Source of the DNA: CAILLO01 sp964579735
Lineage (GTDB): Bacteria; Bacillota; Clostridia; Saccharofermentanales; UBA5734
Direction of reading: 5' to 3'
Length of the DNA: 5,287 nt
Assembly: GCA_964579735.1 (NCBI GenBank)
Contig: CAZOHH010000118.1
Span: 1-5,287, forward strand
The translations under genes were made by a program, and so were the position numbers. Each line of letters begins with the position of its first letter. The first letter of the stretch is position 1. The notes below the pieces were generated by a model. It made no database searches, was not told the origin of the DNA, and saw only the letters and a program-made list of their open reading frames with translations. Positions 1 to 5,286 of the stretch are shown here, piece after piece.

Positions 1-31
1 GCGCCACTGCCGTATCCTTTTCCGCCAGCAT
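1..31 (-). CDS. Possible start of an unidentified minus-strand gene, cut by the window edge
   Basis: An ATG on the minus strand (bases 31-29) has a strong ribosome binding site, AAGGAGGTGG, about eight bases upstream. Ten codons are visible (MLAEKDTAVA) before the window ends. The same frame is open further upstream through EKKEVAK, so this could instead be the inside of a longer gene. In a neighbouring frame, bases about 57-100 read RFEDLTDALEVRIVG; inserting one base in the G run at 52-55 would join the two into a plausible charged, helical protein. Either this is a real start downstream of the helical-repeat gene, or a frameshifted remnant. No family recognised. Confidence 0.3.
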   Translation of the reverse strand, partial: MLAEKDTAVA

Positions 32-121
32 CTTCGCCACCTCCTTCTTTTCCCCACGATACGAACTTCGAGTGCGTCTGTCAAATCCTCGAATCGAGAC
101 AGCGGACCGCTCGAATCCCCC

Positions 122-1438
122 TCATAGCCCTTCGATTTCCCTCAGGAAATTCTTCCTGCGTCGATTCGCGTCCTTCAATTCACCGAAAAGCCTCCGCCAG
201 TCGTCCGCAAGCCCTCGCTTCACCAGAATGGTCTTGATTTCCTTAAGCGTCGCCGCCGCGCTCCGGTAATGCACGTCGGTACTTCGACGGATTGAAGAGT
301 GGACTTCACGCCAGTACAACTCCAGAATCTCCTTCGGGAAATCCGTTGCGAGGAGTCGGCTGTACCGATGCCCGCTATCGACGGTCGACCAGACATGTTC
401 CTCGTTTTCGTGGACGATGCAATCCAAAGCCGCCCTTCGATTCCCCTGATCCAGGCAGATATCCAGATATACCGTCAGACTCTTCTTCTTCACGCTTTGC
501 AGCAAGTCGCCTTCGTCCTTCTGCCACTCCTCCTGCGAGAACTCCTGCCGGCATTGCTCGTACCATTTCCTTGCGGACTCATCGCTACATGTCGCCATCA
601 ACAGGCGAAGCATGGCCTTACGACCCGCGGCATCGCCCTTCCGCGAGAACCGCTCGTACATCAGCTCCGCGATGCAGTCCTGGTCTCTTCGTTCCTTCAA
701 CGCTGCGTCGAAGAGTCTCTGTATAGAGGCGTCGTCCTCGGCCTTTTCGAATCGGTCGAACAGATACCGGTAGAGGCCGTCCAGCCTGCCCATGCCCTGC
801 CTGAGACCATTCAGAGCGGTCTCCAATGCGGCCGCGTTCTCACCGAGTTCGTCCTGGCAGACGGCTAGGTCCAGGTGATCTTCGCCGTAGACGAGGTTCG
901 CCTTCCGAATGGCGAGCGACTTGCCGCGATCTCCCAGCTCCCACAGGATCGAAGCCGCCTCGCTCTGGTAGTAGCTGCTTCCACACAGGGCCAGGCGTTC
1001 CGCGAAATACCGACGCTCTTCCGGAGCCTTGCAGAGTTCTTCCGCCCCGTCCGCCAGCTGATCCGTGAAACCGCTGTTGTCGCGACCAATCTCAACCAGC
1101 ATTCCGTCCACGACGACTTTACGGAAAGACCAGTCGATTCGGCTCTTCTGCACCAACTTCGAGACCTCATCCAGTTCGTAGTCGACGTCGCCTTCTTCCT
1201 CGTCGCTGTACCCATCGAAGGAGTCGGCCTCGTCGATGAGCCTCTGCGCCTTCCCCCAGATCTTGAGAAGCAGATTCCCATCGATCAGCTCCTGGTCCAC
1301 AGGGGCAGACCCCTTCCTGCAGTATTCGAGGATCGTCTGTTCGGCCTCCGGGTGCATCAACACGATGCGATCGATCAAAGCGACCAGTCTCCTTTTGTCC
1401 AATTTCCCAACCAGTAGCCGAAACACAGGCTCATCCAT
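122..1438 (-). CDS. All-helical repeat protein resembling the C-terminal region of SWIM zinc-finger proteins
   Basis: A 438-residue soluble protein with no signal peptide or membrane segment. It is almost wholly predicted helical, with TPR-like pairs such as GDRGKSLAIRKANLVYG and GENAAALETALNGL, an acidic patch near residues 74-91 (DEEEGDVDYELDE), and a basic C-terminal helix (ELKDANRRRKNFL). The layout, including the closing WRRLFGELKDANRRRKNFL, recalls the helical extension behind the SWIM zinc finger in bacterial SWIM proteins; the CxCx(n)CxH finger itself is absent, so this is a stand-alone version or the match is only structural. A GTG nine bases upstream is in frame, but the ATG at 1438 is preferred because GGGGAGGTG lies seven bases before it. 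That site directly follows the stop of the ATPase gene upstream, 15 bases away, so the two are very likely co-transcribed. Biochemical role unknown; a protein-protein scaffold is an inference. A deleted copy lies at 5101-5234. Confidence 0.75.
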   Translation of the reverse strand: MDEPVFRLLVGKLDKRRLVALIDRIVLMHPEAEQTILEYCRKGSAPVDQELIDGNLLLKIWGKAQRLIDEADSFDGYSDEEEGDVDYELDEVSKLVQKSRIDWSFRKVVVDGMLVEIGRDNSGFTDQLADGAEELCKAPEERRYFAERLALCGSSYYQSEAASILWELGDRGKSLAIRKANLVYGEDHLDLAVCQDELGENAAALETALNGLRQGMGRLDGLYRYLFDRFEKAEDDASIQRLFDAALKERRDQDCIAELMYERFSRKGDAAGRKAMLRLLMATCSDESARKWYEQCRQEFSQEEWQKDEGDLLQSVKKKSLTVYLDICLDQGNRRAALDCIVHENEEHVWSTVDSGHRYSRLLATDFPKEILELYWREVHSSIRRSTDVHYRSAAATLKEIKTILVKRGLADDWRRLFGELKDANRRRKNFLREIEGL

Positions 1439-1453
1439 ACGACGCACCTCCCC

Positions 1454-2857
1454 TCACCACGCAATCTGGTCTGCGTCCGCATCGAGTAGTTCGACCAATC
1501 GGATATCGTCACGTTCGGCGGCATAGCGTTGCGCCCCTTCGGTGAAGCCACTCCTGCTGAACAGGATATAGTGTCGAGAAACCGCAGGAAACAGTTGGCC
1601 TTTCCGTTCGAGATCCTGTATCACGCCAATATCGGTTCGCTCATTGCGCCATTTGGCTTCGCCGAATACGAGAAAATTCGTCCCCACGCCCAACAAGTCG
1701 ATTCCCTCTTTCCGCCGGTCCACTGCGTTGTTGCCCCACCAGCGACCACGTGCCGTCACGAGGCCCGGTAATTCGCCATTCTGGTTCCATCGGTCGAAAT
1801 AGTCGAAGAAGATCCGTTCGAATCCCTGACCCATGAAAGAAGACAGAGCGGGAGCGACAATCTGGTCGTAGACTTTAGAACCCAGCCCGGACACGATGGC
1901 ATCCATATTCGGCATGACGAAGCGGTACCAGAATCTGAAGCAGCCATCCTCGATTCGGTAGACGACTTTCTTGCTTCCCGGACTCAGCATCGGCTGTTCC
2001 TTTTCCGTGATGCCAAGGTCGCATAAAGCCTCGAGATATCGGCTCAACGCGCCGGACTGTATGTGGATTTTCGTACATATCTCGTTGTACCTGCTGGCGC
2101 CGTTGGCGATGGCATCCAGGATGTCGTTGTAGACGCGCGGTTCGCGCAGTTCCTGTTTGAGCAGGTTGGACGGCTCTTCGAACAGTCTGCCTTTGCCACT
2201 CAGGAACAAGCCGGTCAGGTTGTCTGCCAGGGAGTGCGACGGGTCCACGAAACTCAGGTATTCAGCGACTCCACCGGTCGCCGCATGCAGAATGGCGGCA
2301 TCTTCCATCGACATGGCGGACAGGAAGGATCGTGTTTCGAAAAAGGTGAACGGGCTGAGGCGAACCTGTGCGGTTCGACGACCGTAGAGTGGGCTTTTCG
2401 CCCCCAACACCTGACGTTCCATGAAACTCATGGAGGAACCACATAGAATCAGATGCAACCGGGTATTCTGCCACTCATGGTCGCAGTACCGTTGCAGGAG
2501 GGAAGAAATCTCAGGTGCTGCGGCAGCGAGGTATGGAAACTCGTCGATGATGAATACAAGGGGACTGCTTCGAGCATATTCGCCAAGAAAGTCGAACAAA
2601 GTCTCGAAGCTACGGAACGAGCTTTGCCCGGCCTGCCCTGTGAATTTGTGGACGGCTTTCGACATGGACTCCAGATTGGTCGAGGCGCCAGCTTCGAGCC
2701 CGGTGAAGAAGACGGCTGGTTTGTTCTCGACGTATTTTCTGATCAACCACGTTTTTCCGATCCGACGTCGTCCGTAGATGACGCTGAACTCGAAGCGACG
2801 GCTGTTGAATTGCTCCTCCAGACTTTTCAGCTCCTGGGATCTGCCGATGAAATCCAT
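1454..2857 (-). CDS. AAA ATPase, archaeal-type DUF234 family, with nuclease-like C-terminal domain
   Basis: A 467-residue cytoplasmic P-loop NTPase of full family length. Residues 1-9 (MDFIGRSQE) form the usual family start. Walker A is GRRRIGKT at 29-36, Walker B is VFIIDEFPYL at 101-110 (D105, E106), and LILCGSS at 137-142 is the sensor-1-like strand. A winged-helix region follows at about 243-285 (ASRYNEICTKIHIQSGALSRYLEAL). The DUF234 part is restriction-endonuclease-like: EGIDLLG (D387) and then VFGEAKW (E400, K402) give the D-x12-ExK pattern of PD-(D/E)XK folds. All key residues seem intact. The ATG at 2857 is preferred over the GTG just before it, because GAGGTG lies seven bases upstream. 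First gene of a probable operon with the helical-repeat gene. Such ATPases are common, highly duplicated accessory genes; the biological substrate is not known and cannot be inferred here. Confidence 0.9.
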   Translation of the reverse strand: MDFIGRSQELKSLEEQFNSRRFEFSVIYGRRRIGKTWLIRKYVENKPAVFFTGLEAGASTNLESMSKAVHKFTGQAGQSSFRSFETLFDFLGEYARSSPLVFIIDEFPYLAAAAPEISSLLQRYCDHEWQNTRLHLILCGSSMSFMERQVLGAKSPLYGRRTAQVRLSPFTFFETRSFLSAMSMEDAAILHAATGGVAEYLSFVDPSHSLADNLTGLFLSGKGRLFEEPSNLLKQELREPRVYNDILDAIANGASRYNEICTKIHIQSGALSRYLEALCDLGITEKEQPMLSPGSKKVVYRIEDGCFRFWYRFVMPNMDAIVSGLGSKVYDQIVAPALSSFMGQGFERIFFDYFDRWNQNGELPGLVTARGRWWGNNAVDRRKEGIDLLGVGTNFLVFGEAKWRNERTDIGVIQDLERKGQLFPAVSRHYILFSRSGFTEGAQRYAAERDDIRLVELLDADADQIAW

Positions 2858-2864
2858 CACGATG

Positions 2865-2870
2865 CACCTC
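2865..2870 (-). promoter_or_regulatory. Ribosome binding site of the DUF234 ATPase gene
   Basis: GAGGTG on the minus strand, seven bases before the ATG at 2857. It decides for the ATG over the in-frame GTG at 2860, which would be only four bases away. The block GAGGTGCATCG is shared with the orphan site at 2975-2985. Confidence 0.65.
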
Positions 2871-2921
2871 GATCGATCAATGGAGGAAACTCTTCCGCAA
2901 CCTGCAAGGTGAAGATAACTT

Positions 2922-2930
2922 AGTATACCA
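2922..2930 (-). promoter_or_regulatory. Predicted extended -10 promoter of the ATPase/helical-repeat operon
   Basis: On the minus strand TGGTATACT matches the extended -10 form TGnTATAAT at all but one position. No convincing -35 hexamer sits 17 bases upstream, which suits an extended -10 promoter. It would start transcription near 2915, giving a leader of about 58 bases before the ATG at 2857. The inverted repeat at 2929-2947 directly abuts it, at the -35 position, so a binding protein there could control it; that is inference. Confidence 0.5.
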
Positions 2931-2956
2931 CGTTCTAGCAGAACGTGTGCTAGCGG
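2930..2956. repeat. 27-bp direct repeat, copy 1, with overlapping hairpins
   Basis: Identical over 27 bases to 5055-5081. It holds two alternative, mutually exclusive inverted repeats: ACGTTCT/AGAACGT around a 3-base centre (arms reach 8 bases here, CACGTTCT/AGAACGTG, 2929-2947) and CTAGCA/TGCTAG around a 7-base centre (2935-2953). Neither is followed by a T run. In copy 2 the first bases are the final codons and stop of a DUF4143 ATPase, so copy 1 may be the last trace of such a gene. Here it has come to lie directly upstream of the operon promoter. Confidence 0.85.
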
Positions 2957-2979
2957 CGCGTCAAGTCATCCAAGCGATG

Positions 2980-2987
2980 CACCTCCC
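2980..2987 (-). promoter_or_regulatory. Orphan ribosome binding site whose gene has been lost
   Basis: GGGAGGTG on the minus strand follows a TGA (2988-2990) directly, just as GGGGAGGTG follows the ATPase TGA at 1454-1456 in front of the helical-repeat gene. Here the next ATG (2969-2967) opens only two codons (Met-Thr-stop) and then the 27-bp repeat begins. The shared block GGTGAGGGAGGTGCATCG suggests that a helical-repeat gene once stood here and was deleted. Confidence 0.5.
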
Positions 2988-3191
2988 TCACCACGCGATT
3001 TCGCCTTAGCCCGGGTATTCCTCGATCCCGCGCACGTTGCGCGGGTGCACCCCGCTTCTTTGCGCCACATCCATCACCGCCCGCTCGACGCGGTCGTACG
3101 CGCTACTCGGAGACGTCAGCCGCCGCATAGCCGTCGCGACATGCGCTACACCCACTTCTCTGGCGGGAGCTGGAGATGCGTCCCAAGGATG
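2988..3191 (-). pseudogene. C-terminal remnant of an unidentified minus-strand gene, with a premature stop
   Basis: A frame open from 3191 to a TAA at 3006-3008 gives 61 residues with coding character, including the stretch AYDRVERAVMDVAQRSGV and ending VRGIEEYPG. Read through the TAA, it continues GEIAW and stops at 2988-2990. The end aligns codon for codon with the gene tail at the right edge of the window (VRGVERYPDGYEIEW), 9 of 15 residues identical, with the TAA opposite a Gly codon. So this is a decayed relative of that gene, with a nonsense change. The 5' side has no good start; it is cut at 3190-3191, where plus-strand homology to the cysteine-protein gene begins. Family not recognised. 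Confidence 0.55.
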
Positions 3192-3235
3192 CTACGGACC
3201 CGAATCATGCAGACTCAACAAGATGGGGAATCCTC
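3190..3235 (+). pseudogene. Short tail fragment of a second copy of the cysteine-containing gene
   Basis: Bases 3193-3235 match 4339-4381 at 40 of 43 positions. Both read as the same peptide: CYGPESCRLNKMGNP here, CYGPKSCRLYKMGNP in the intact gene. Both homology ends are abrupt: at 3190 it meets a minus-strand remnant, and after 3235 the sequence differs. It precedes a DUF4143 ATPase remnant, the same order as the intact gene and the right-hand ATPase remnant. Confidence 0.75.
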
Positions 3236-3290
3236 TTCGAATAGGGGAGGGGGCACACTCGTCGCGCATGCTTTCCCCTCGAAAAGATGC

Positions 3291-3702
3291 AGACGTTTCG
3301 ATGTCGTTGCCTCGGGTTCCTTGCTTGGAATCAACTACAAGGAAGTGCCATCGTTTCCTGTCGGTTATGTGGAGCACCTCGATATGCATTCGCTCGATTT
3401 CGAAAAGTCACGCCTGCCTTGCACGAAACGATGATGGACTACAAGAAATTCCAGTACAGCCTCGTCGAAAGTCGCGGATCTTCCAGAAAATTCGCGGGTA
3501 GCCTGTTGTGGCTCTATGACGCCGGTATCATCGATGGGAATCTCGGCATCTACAAAGGTGCGGTCTATGAGAACATCGTTGCGGATATGTTCGCCAAGTC
3601 CGGAAAGAAGCTCTATTACTTCGAGTACAATTCCCAGCTCGAGATCGATTTCTTCATCCGCTATCTGGGAATCGCAACCGCCGTGGAAGTGGAATCCGCT
3701 GA
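3291..3702 (+). pseudogene. AAA ATPase with DUF4143, reduced to joined fragments (first type)
   Basis: Pieces of one family member remain in the correct order but with gaps. Bases 3291-3407 read RRFDVVASGSLLGINYKEV and on to VEHLDMHSLDFE, the part just behind Walker B in this family. The frame then shifts. About 3408-3438 reads VTPALHETMMD. From about 3439 YKKFQYSLVESRGSSRKF runs to LLWLYDAGIID near 3529. From 3538 NLGIYKGAVYENIVADMF runs to EIDFFI and VEVES near 3699. Compared with family members as I know them, the lid, a middle stretch and about 50 residues before the nuclease-like domain are missing, as are the Walker A half and the region after the ExK strand, whose Lys reads Glu-Ser here. 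The sequence then passes into a DUF805-like tail. Certainly non-functional as an ATPase. Confidence 0.8.
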
Positions 3703-3792
3703 TACCTGATCGGCGGCATCTGGCTCCTCGTGCTGTTGTCCACCGAGGGTACGAGTGAGGTAAACTGGTACGGACTCGACCCGAAAGCGTGA
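3703..3792 (+). pseudogene. C-terminal remnant resembling a DUF805 membrane protein
   Basis: A 29-codon frame starts directly after a TGA (3700-3702) and ends at TGA 3790-3792. It reads a hydrophobic helix, YLIGGIWLLVLLS, then a polar tail, TEGTSEVNWYGLDPKA. DUF805 inner-membrane proteins characteristically end with a last transmembrane helix followed by a G-T-x-G-x-N-x-Y-G-x-D-P-K motif, and GTSEVNWYGLDPKA fits this. There is no start codon and no room for the three upstream helices, so it is a fragment joined to the ATPase remnant. Recognition rests on this short motif only. Confidence 0.5.
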
Positions 3793-3825
3793 TCCGTCCA
3801 GCCGGGGGAGGAAGAGGGAGTGCAT

Positions 3826-4470
3826 ATGAGAGGCAGAGAACCAGAGAAAATCGAATGGCAAGGAACGATCGTTTCCGTCCAACCGCGCACGACCGTGTGG
3901 CGGTATCGACTGGACAACCGCACGCATTATCATCGAGGCTACAACATATTCCTTGATGGTGAAGTGAACGGGAGCAAGGACAAGATCCGATTCTCCGTCG
4001 CTGTCTCGGAGAAACAACAGCAGAAGCTGGTATTTCACATCCATGACGAAGTGCGGGGAACGGCGTGGACGAAAATGTATGATGTCAGTGATTATGCCGA
4101 CTACTACCGAGCCGGAGGTCTGAAAGTCGTCCGGAGAGCGGAGCAAGCCGAAACAACTCCACCACCCTATTCGACCGAGCCACCCGACATGGCGACCTAC
4201 GAACGACGCGGCGCAAGAATGCTGAGTGCTTCCAGCTACAAGGGCAAATGCTTTCCATGCATTTGGGCGACGATGTCGGCCGTTGAAATCGAATACAACT
4301 GGGGTGTGAGCAAGAAATACCGATTCGAGAGTTTCTGTTACGGACCCAAATCATGCAGACTCTACAAAATGGGGAATCCTCGTGCCGTTCCATACAAAGG
4401 CGACGGATCGACCTTGGATACGGGATGGATGGACGATCTCTGCACGGAAAGCCGAGGGTTGGACGATTGA
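3826..4470 (+). CDS. Conserved hypothetical protein with beta-rich N-terminus and paired cysteines, apparently intact
   Basis: A 214-residue cytoplasmic protein. Residues about 8-105 look like a beta-barrel of OB-fold type (EWQGTIVSVQPRTTVWRYRL, then IRFSVAV and KLVFHIHDEVRGTAW). A Pro-rich linker (TPPPYSTEPPD, 111-121) leads to a C-terminal part with KCFPC (C142, C145) and FCYGPKSC (C171, C177), plus C206. The spacing C-x2-C-x25-C-x5-C suggests a zinc-ribbon-like metal site. I recall this general layout from uncharacterised bacterial proteins but know no function; nucleic acid binding is an inference. The ATG at 3826 is chosen over the GTG at 3820 because GAGGGAG lies seven bases before it. 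The upstream neighbour is a gene remnant ending at 3792, so it probably has its own unseen promoter. Downstream, 4471-4637 holds no gene I can recognise. A tail fragment of a paralogue lies at 3190-3235. Confidence 0.75.
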   Translation: MRGREPEKIEWQGTIVSVQPRTTVWRYRLDNRTHYHRGYNIFLDGEVNGSKDKIRFSVAVSEKQQQKLVFHIHDEVRGTAWTKMYDVSDYADYYRAGGLKVVRRAEQAETTPPPYSTEPPDMATYERRGARMLSASSYKGKCFPCIWATMSAVEIEYNWGVSKKYRFESFCYGPKSCRLYKMGNPRAVPYKGDGSTLDTGWMDDLCTESRGLDD

Positions 4471-4637
4471 ATATCACAGTGGGAGGGGAATGCGGGGGTT
4501 CCTTCCGTTCTTTCCGCTCGGGGTGCCGGGTGCGGATTCGGAACAAACCATTTACGCGTCCGAAAACCCGCTCCCTGACTGCATTCCCAGACTCGATTTG
4601 CGTCCGTTCCGAAAGCGTACCCGGTACCGATGGTACA

Positions 4638-5063
4638 CTTCGCAGGTCATCGAAGCGCCACTTCGCCGACCCTTCGCTCGCGGTCGGTGCACTGGGGCTT
4701 TCCATCGAAAAACTGACGGCAGACCTGCAGTTCTTCGGACTGCTGTTCGAGTCTCTGGCCATCCGGGACTTGAGGATCTATGCGGAAGCGAACGATGGCG
4801 AAGTTTACCATTATCGCGATTCAAGGGGGATGGAGATCGACGCCATCGTGGAATATGCGAACGGAACCTGGGGGGCCTTTGAAATCAAGCTCGGCATCGG
4901 TGCGGCAGACGCCGCGGCGGCAAACCTTCTGCAGTTCGCCAAAAAGATCGATACGGAAAAAACCAAAGCGCCGGCCGCCTTGACCGTCGTCACGGGAAAT
5001 GGCTTTGCACACCGTAGAGCGGATGGCGTGGACGTCGTTCCGCTGTCGGTACTGACGTTCTAG
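4638..5063 (+). pseudogene. C-terminal half of a second-type AAA/DUF4143 ATPase
   Basis: The frame reads LRRSSKRHFADPSLAVGALG and continues unbroken through FFGLLFESLAIRDLRIYAEA, EIDAIVEYANGTWGAFEIKLG and the natural end VVPLSVLTF-stop. The KRHFADPSLA motif and the nuclease-like EID...FEIK pair mark the DUF4143 domain. Walker A, Walker B and the rest of the ATPase module are missing; upstream to 4470 the frame is open but shows no family similarity, so the 5' half has been deleted. This subtype differs clearly from the remnant at 3291-3702, so they are not recent duplicates. Unlike that one, its domain is undamaged, so a short protein is conceivable if a start such as an internal ATG is used, but no ribosome binding site was seen. 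Confidence 0.85.
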
Positions 5064-5081
5064 CAGAACGTGTGCTAGCGG
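5055..5081. repeat. 27-bp direct repeat, copy 2, across the stop codon of the DUF4143 remnant
   Basis: Identical to 2930-2956, and similar for a few more bases (31 of 31 but one to 5085). The repeat starts with the last two sense codons (ACG TTC) and the stop TAG of the ATPase frame. The hairpins ACGTTCT/AGAACGT (5055-5071) and CTAGCA/TGCTAG (5060-5078) lie between two convergent gene ends, where a bidirectional terminator would be expected, but no T run follows. The unit between the two copies is 2,125 bp. Confidence 0.85.
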
Positions 5082-5100
5082 TGCGGACAACCTACCCCAC

Positions 5101-5234
5101 TCAAAGCCCTTCGATTCCCCTCAGGAAATTCTTCCTGCGTCGATTCGCGTCCTTCAATTCGCAGAACTGCCTCCGCCATTCGTCCGCTGGATGCATCAGC
5201 ACGATGCGATCGATCAGAGCGACCAGTCTCCTTT
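5101..5234 (-). pseudogene. Helical-repeat protein gene with a 1,140-bp in-frame internal deletion
   Basis: Bases 5101-5187 match 122-208 at about 80 of 87 positions, and 5188-5234 match 1349-1395 at about 43 of 47. In the copy, 209-1348 of the parent are missing: exactly 380 codons, so the frame is kept. The minus-strand peptide reads RRLVALIDRIVLMHP, then ADEWRRQFCELKDANRRRKN, and ends FLRGIEGL-stop. Residues 1-15 are also lost: the stop of the upstream gene directly precedes Arg16. From the internal Met, 31 residues could be made, but no ribosome binding site precedes it. A decayed paralogue of the intact gene at 122-1438. Confidence 0.85.
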
Positions 5235-5286
5235 ACCACTCGATCTCGTATCCGTCCGGATATCTCTCGACACCGCGCACCTCGCT
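5233..5286 (-). CDS. C-terminal end of an unidentified minus-strand gene, cut by the window edge
   Basis: The last 17 codons read SEVRGVERYPDGYEIEW and end in TAA at 5235-5233. The reading is supported by the related tail at 2988-3050 (VRGIEEYPG-stop-GEIAW). The intact DUF234 ATPase also ends in IAW just before the helical-repeat gene, but its similarity is limited to the last few residues and the bases around the stop. The TAA directly abuts the decayed helical-repeat copy, with no ribosome binding site left between. Family not recognised; the rest lies beyond the window. Confidence 0.5.
   Translation of the reverse strand, partial: SEVRGVERYPDGYEIEW

Noticed and set aside
89..118. Hairpin behind the helical-repeat gene (AGCGG/CCGCT and repeated CTCGAAT)
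   Set aside because: The stem has almost no loop and no T run follows; it is too weak to call a terminator.
299..868. Long open frame on the plus strand opposite the helical-repeat gene (189 codons)
   Set aside because: It is antisense to a well-supported gene, has no ribosome binding site or recognisable domain, and the minus-strand product is confirmed by a second homologous copy.
875..1417. Second long plus-strand frame (180 codons) opposite the same gene
   Set aside because: Antisense shadow caused by the codon pattern of the minus-strand gene; no independent support.
2929..2953. LexA-type SOS box in the inverted repeat
   Set aside because: The half-sites are in the order GTTC-n5-GAAC, the reverse of the Gram-positive GAAC-n4-GTTC box, and they do not fit the known proteobacterial forms.
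4085..4762. Minus-strand frame of 225 codons across the cysteine-protein gene and the ATPase remnant
   Set aside because: Composition is Arg/Ser/Pro-rich with no domain, it overlaps two plus-strand reading frames with clear family features, and no start signal was seen.
5055..5081. Typical intrinsic terminator
   Set aside because: The hairpin arms are only 6-7 bases and no T run follows on either strand; it may act as one, but the sequence does not show it.
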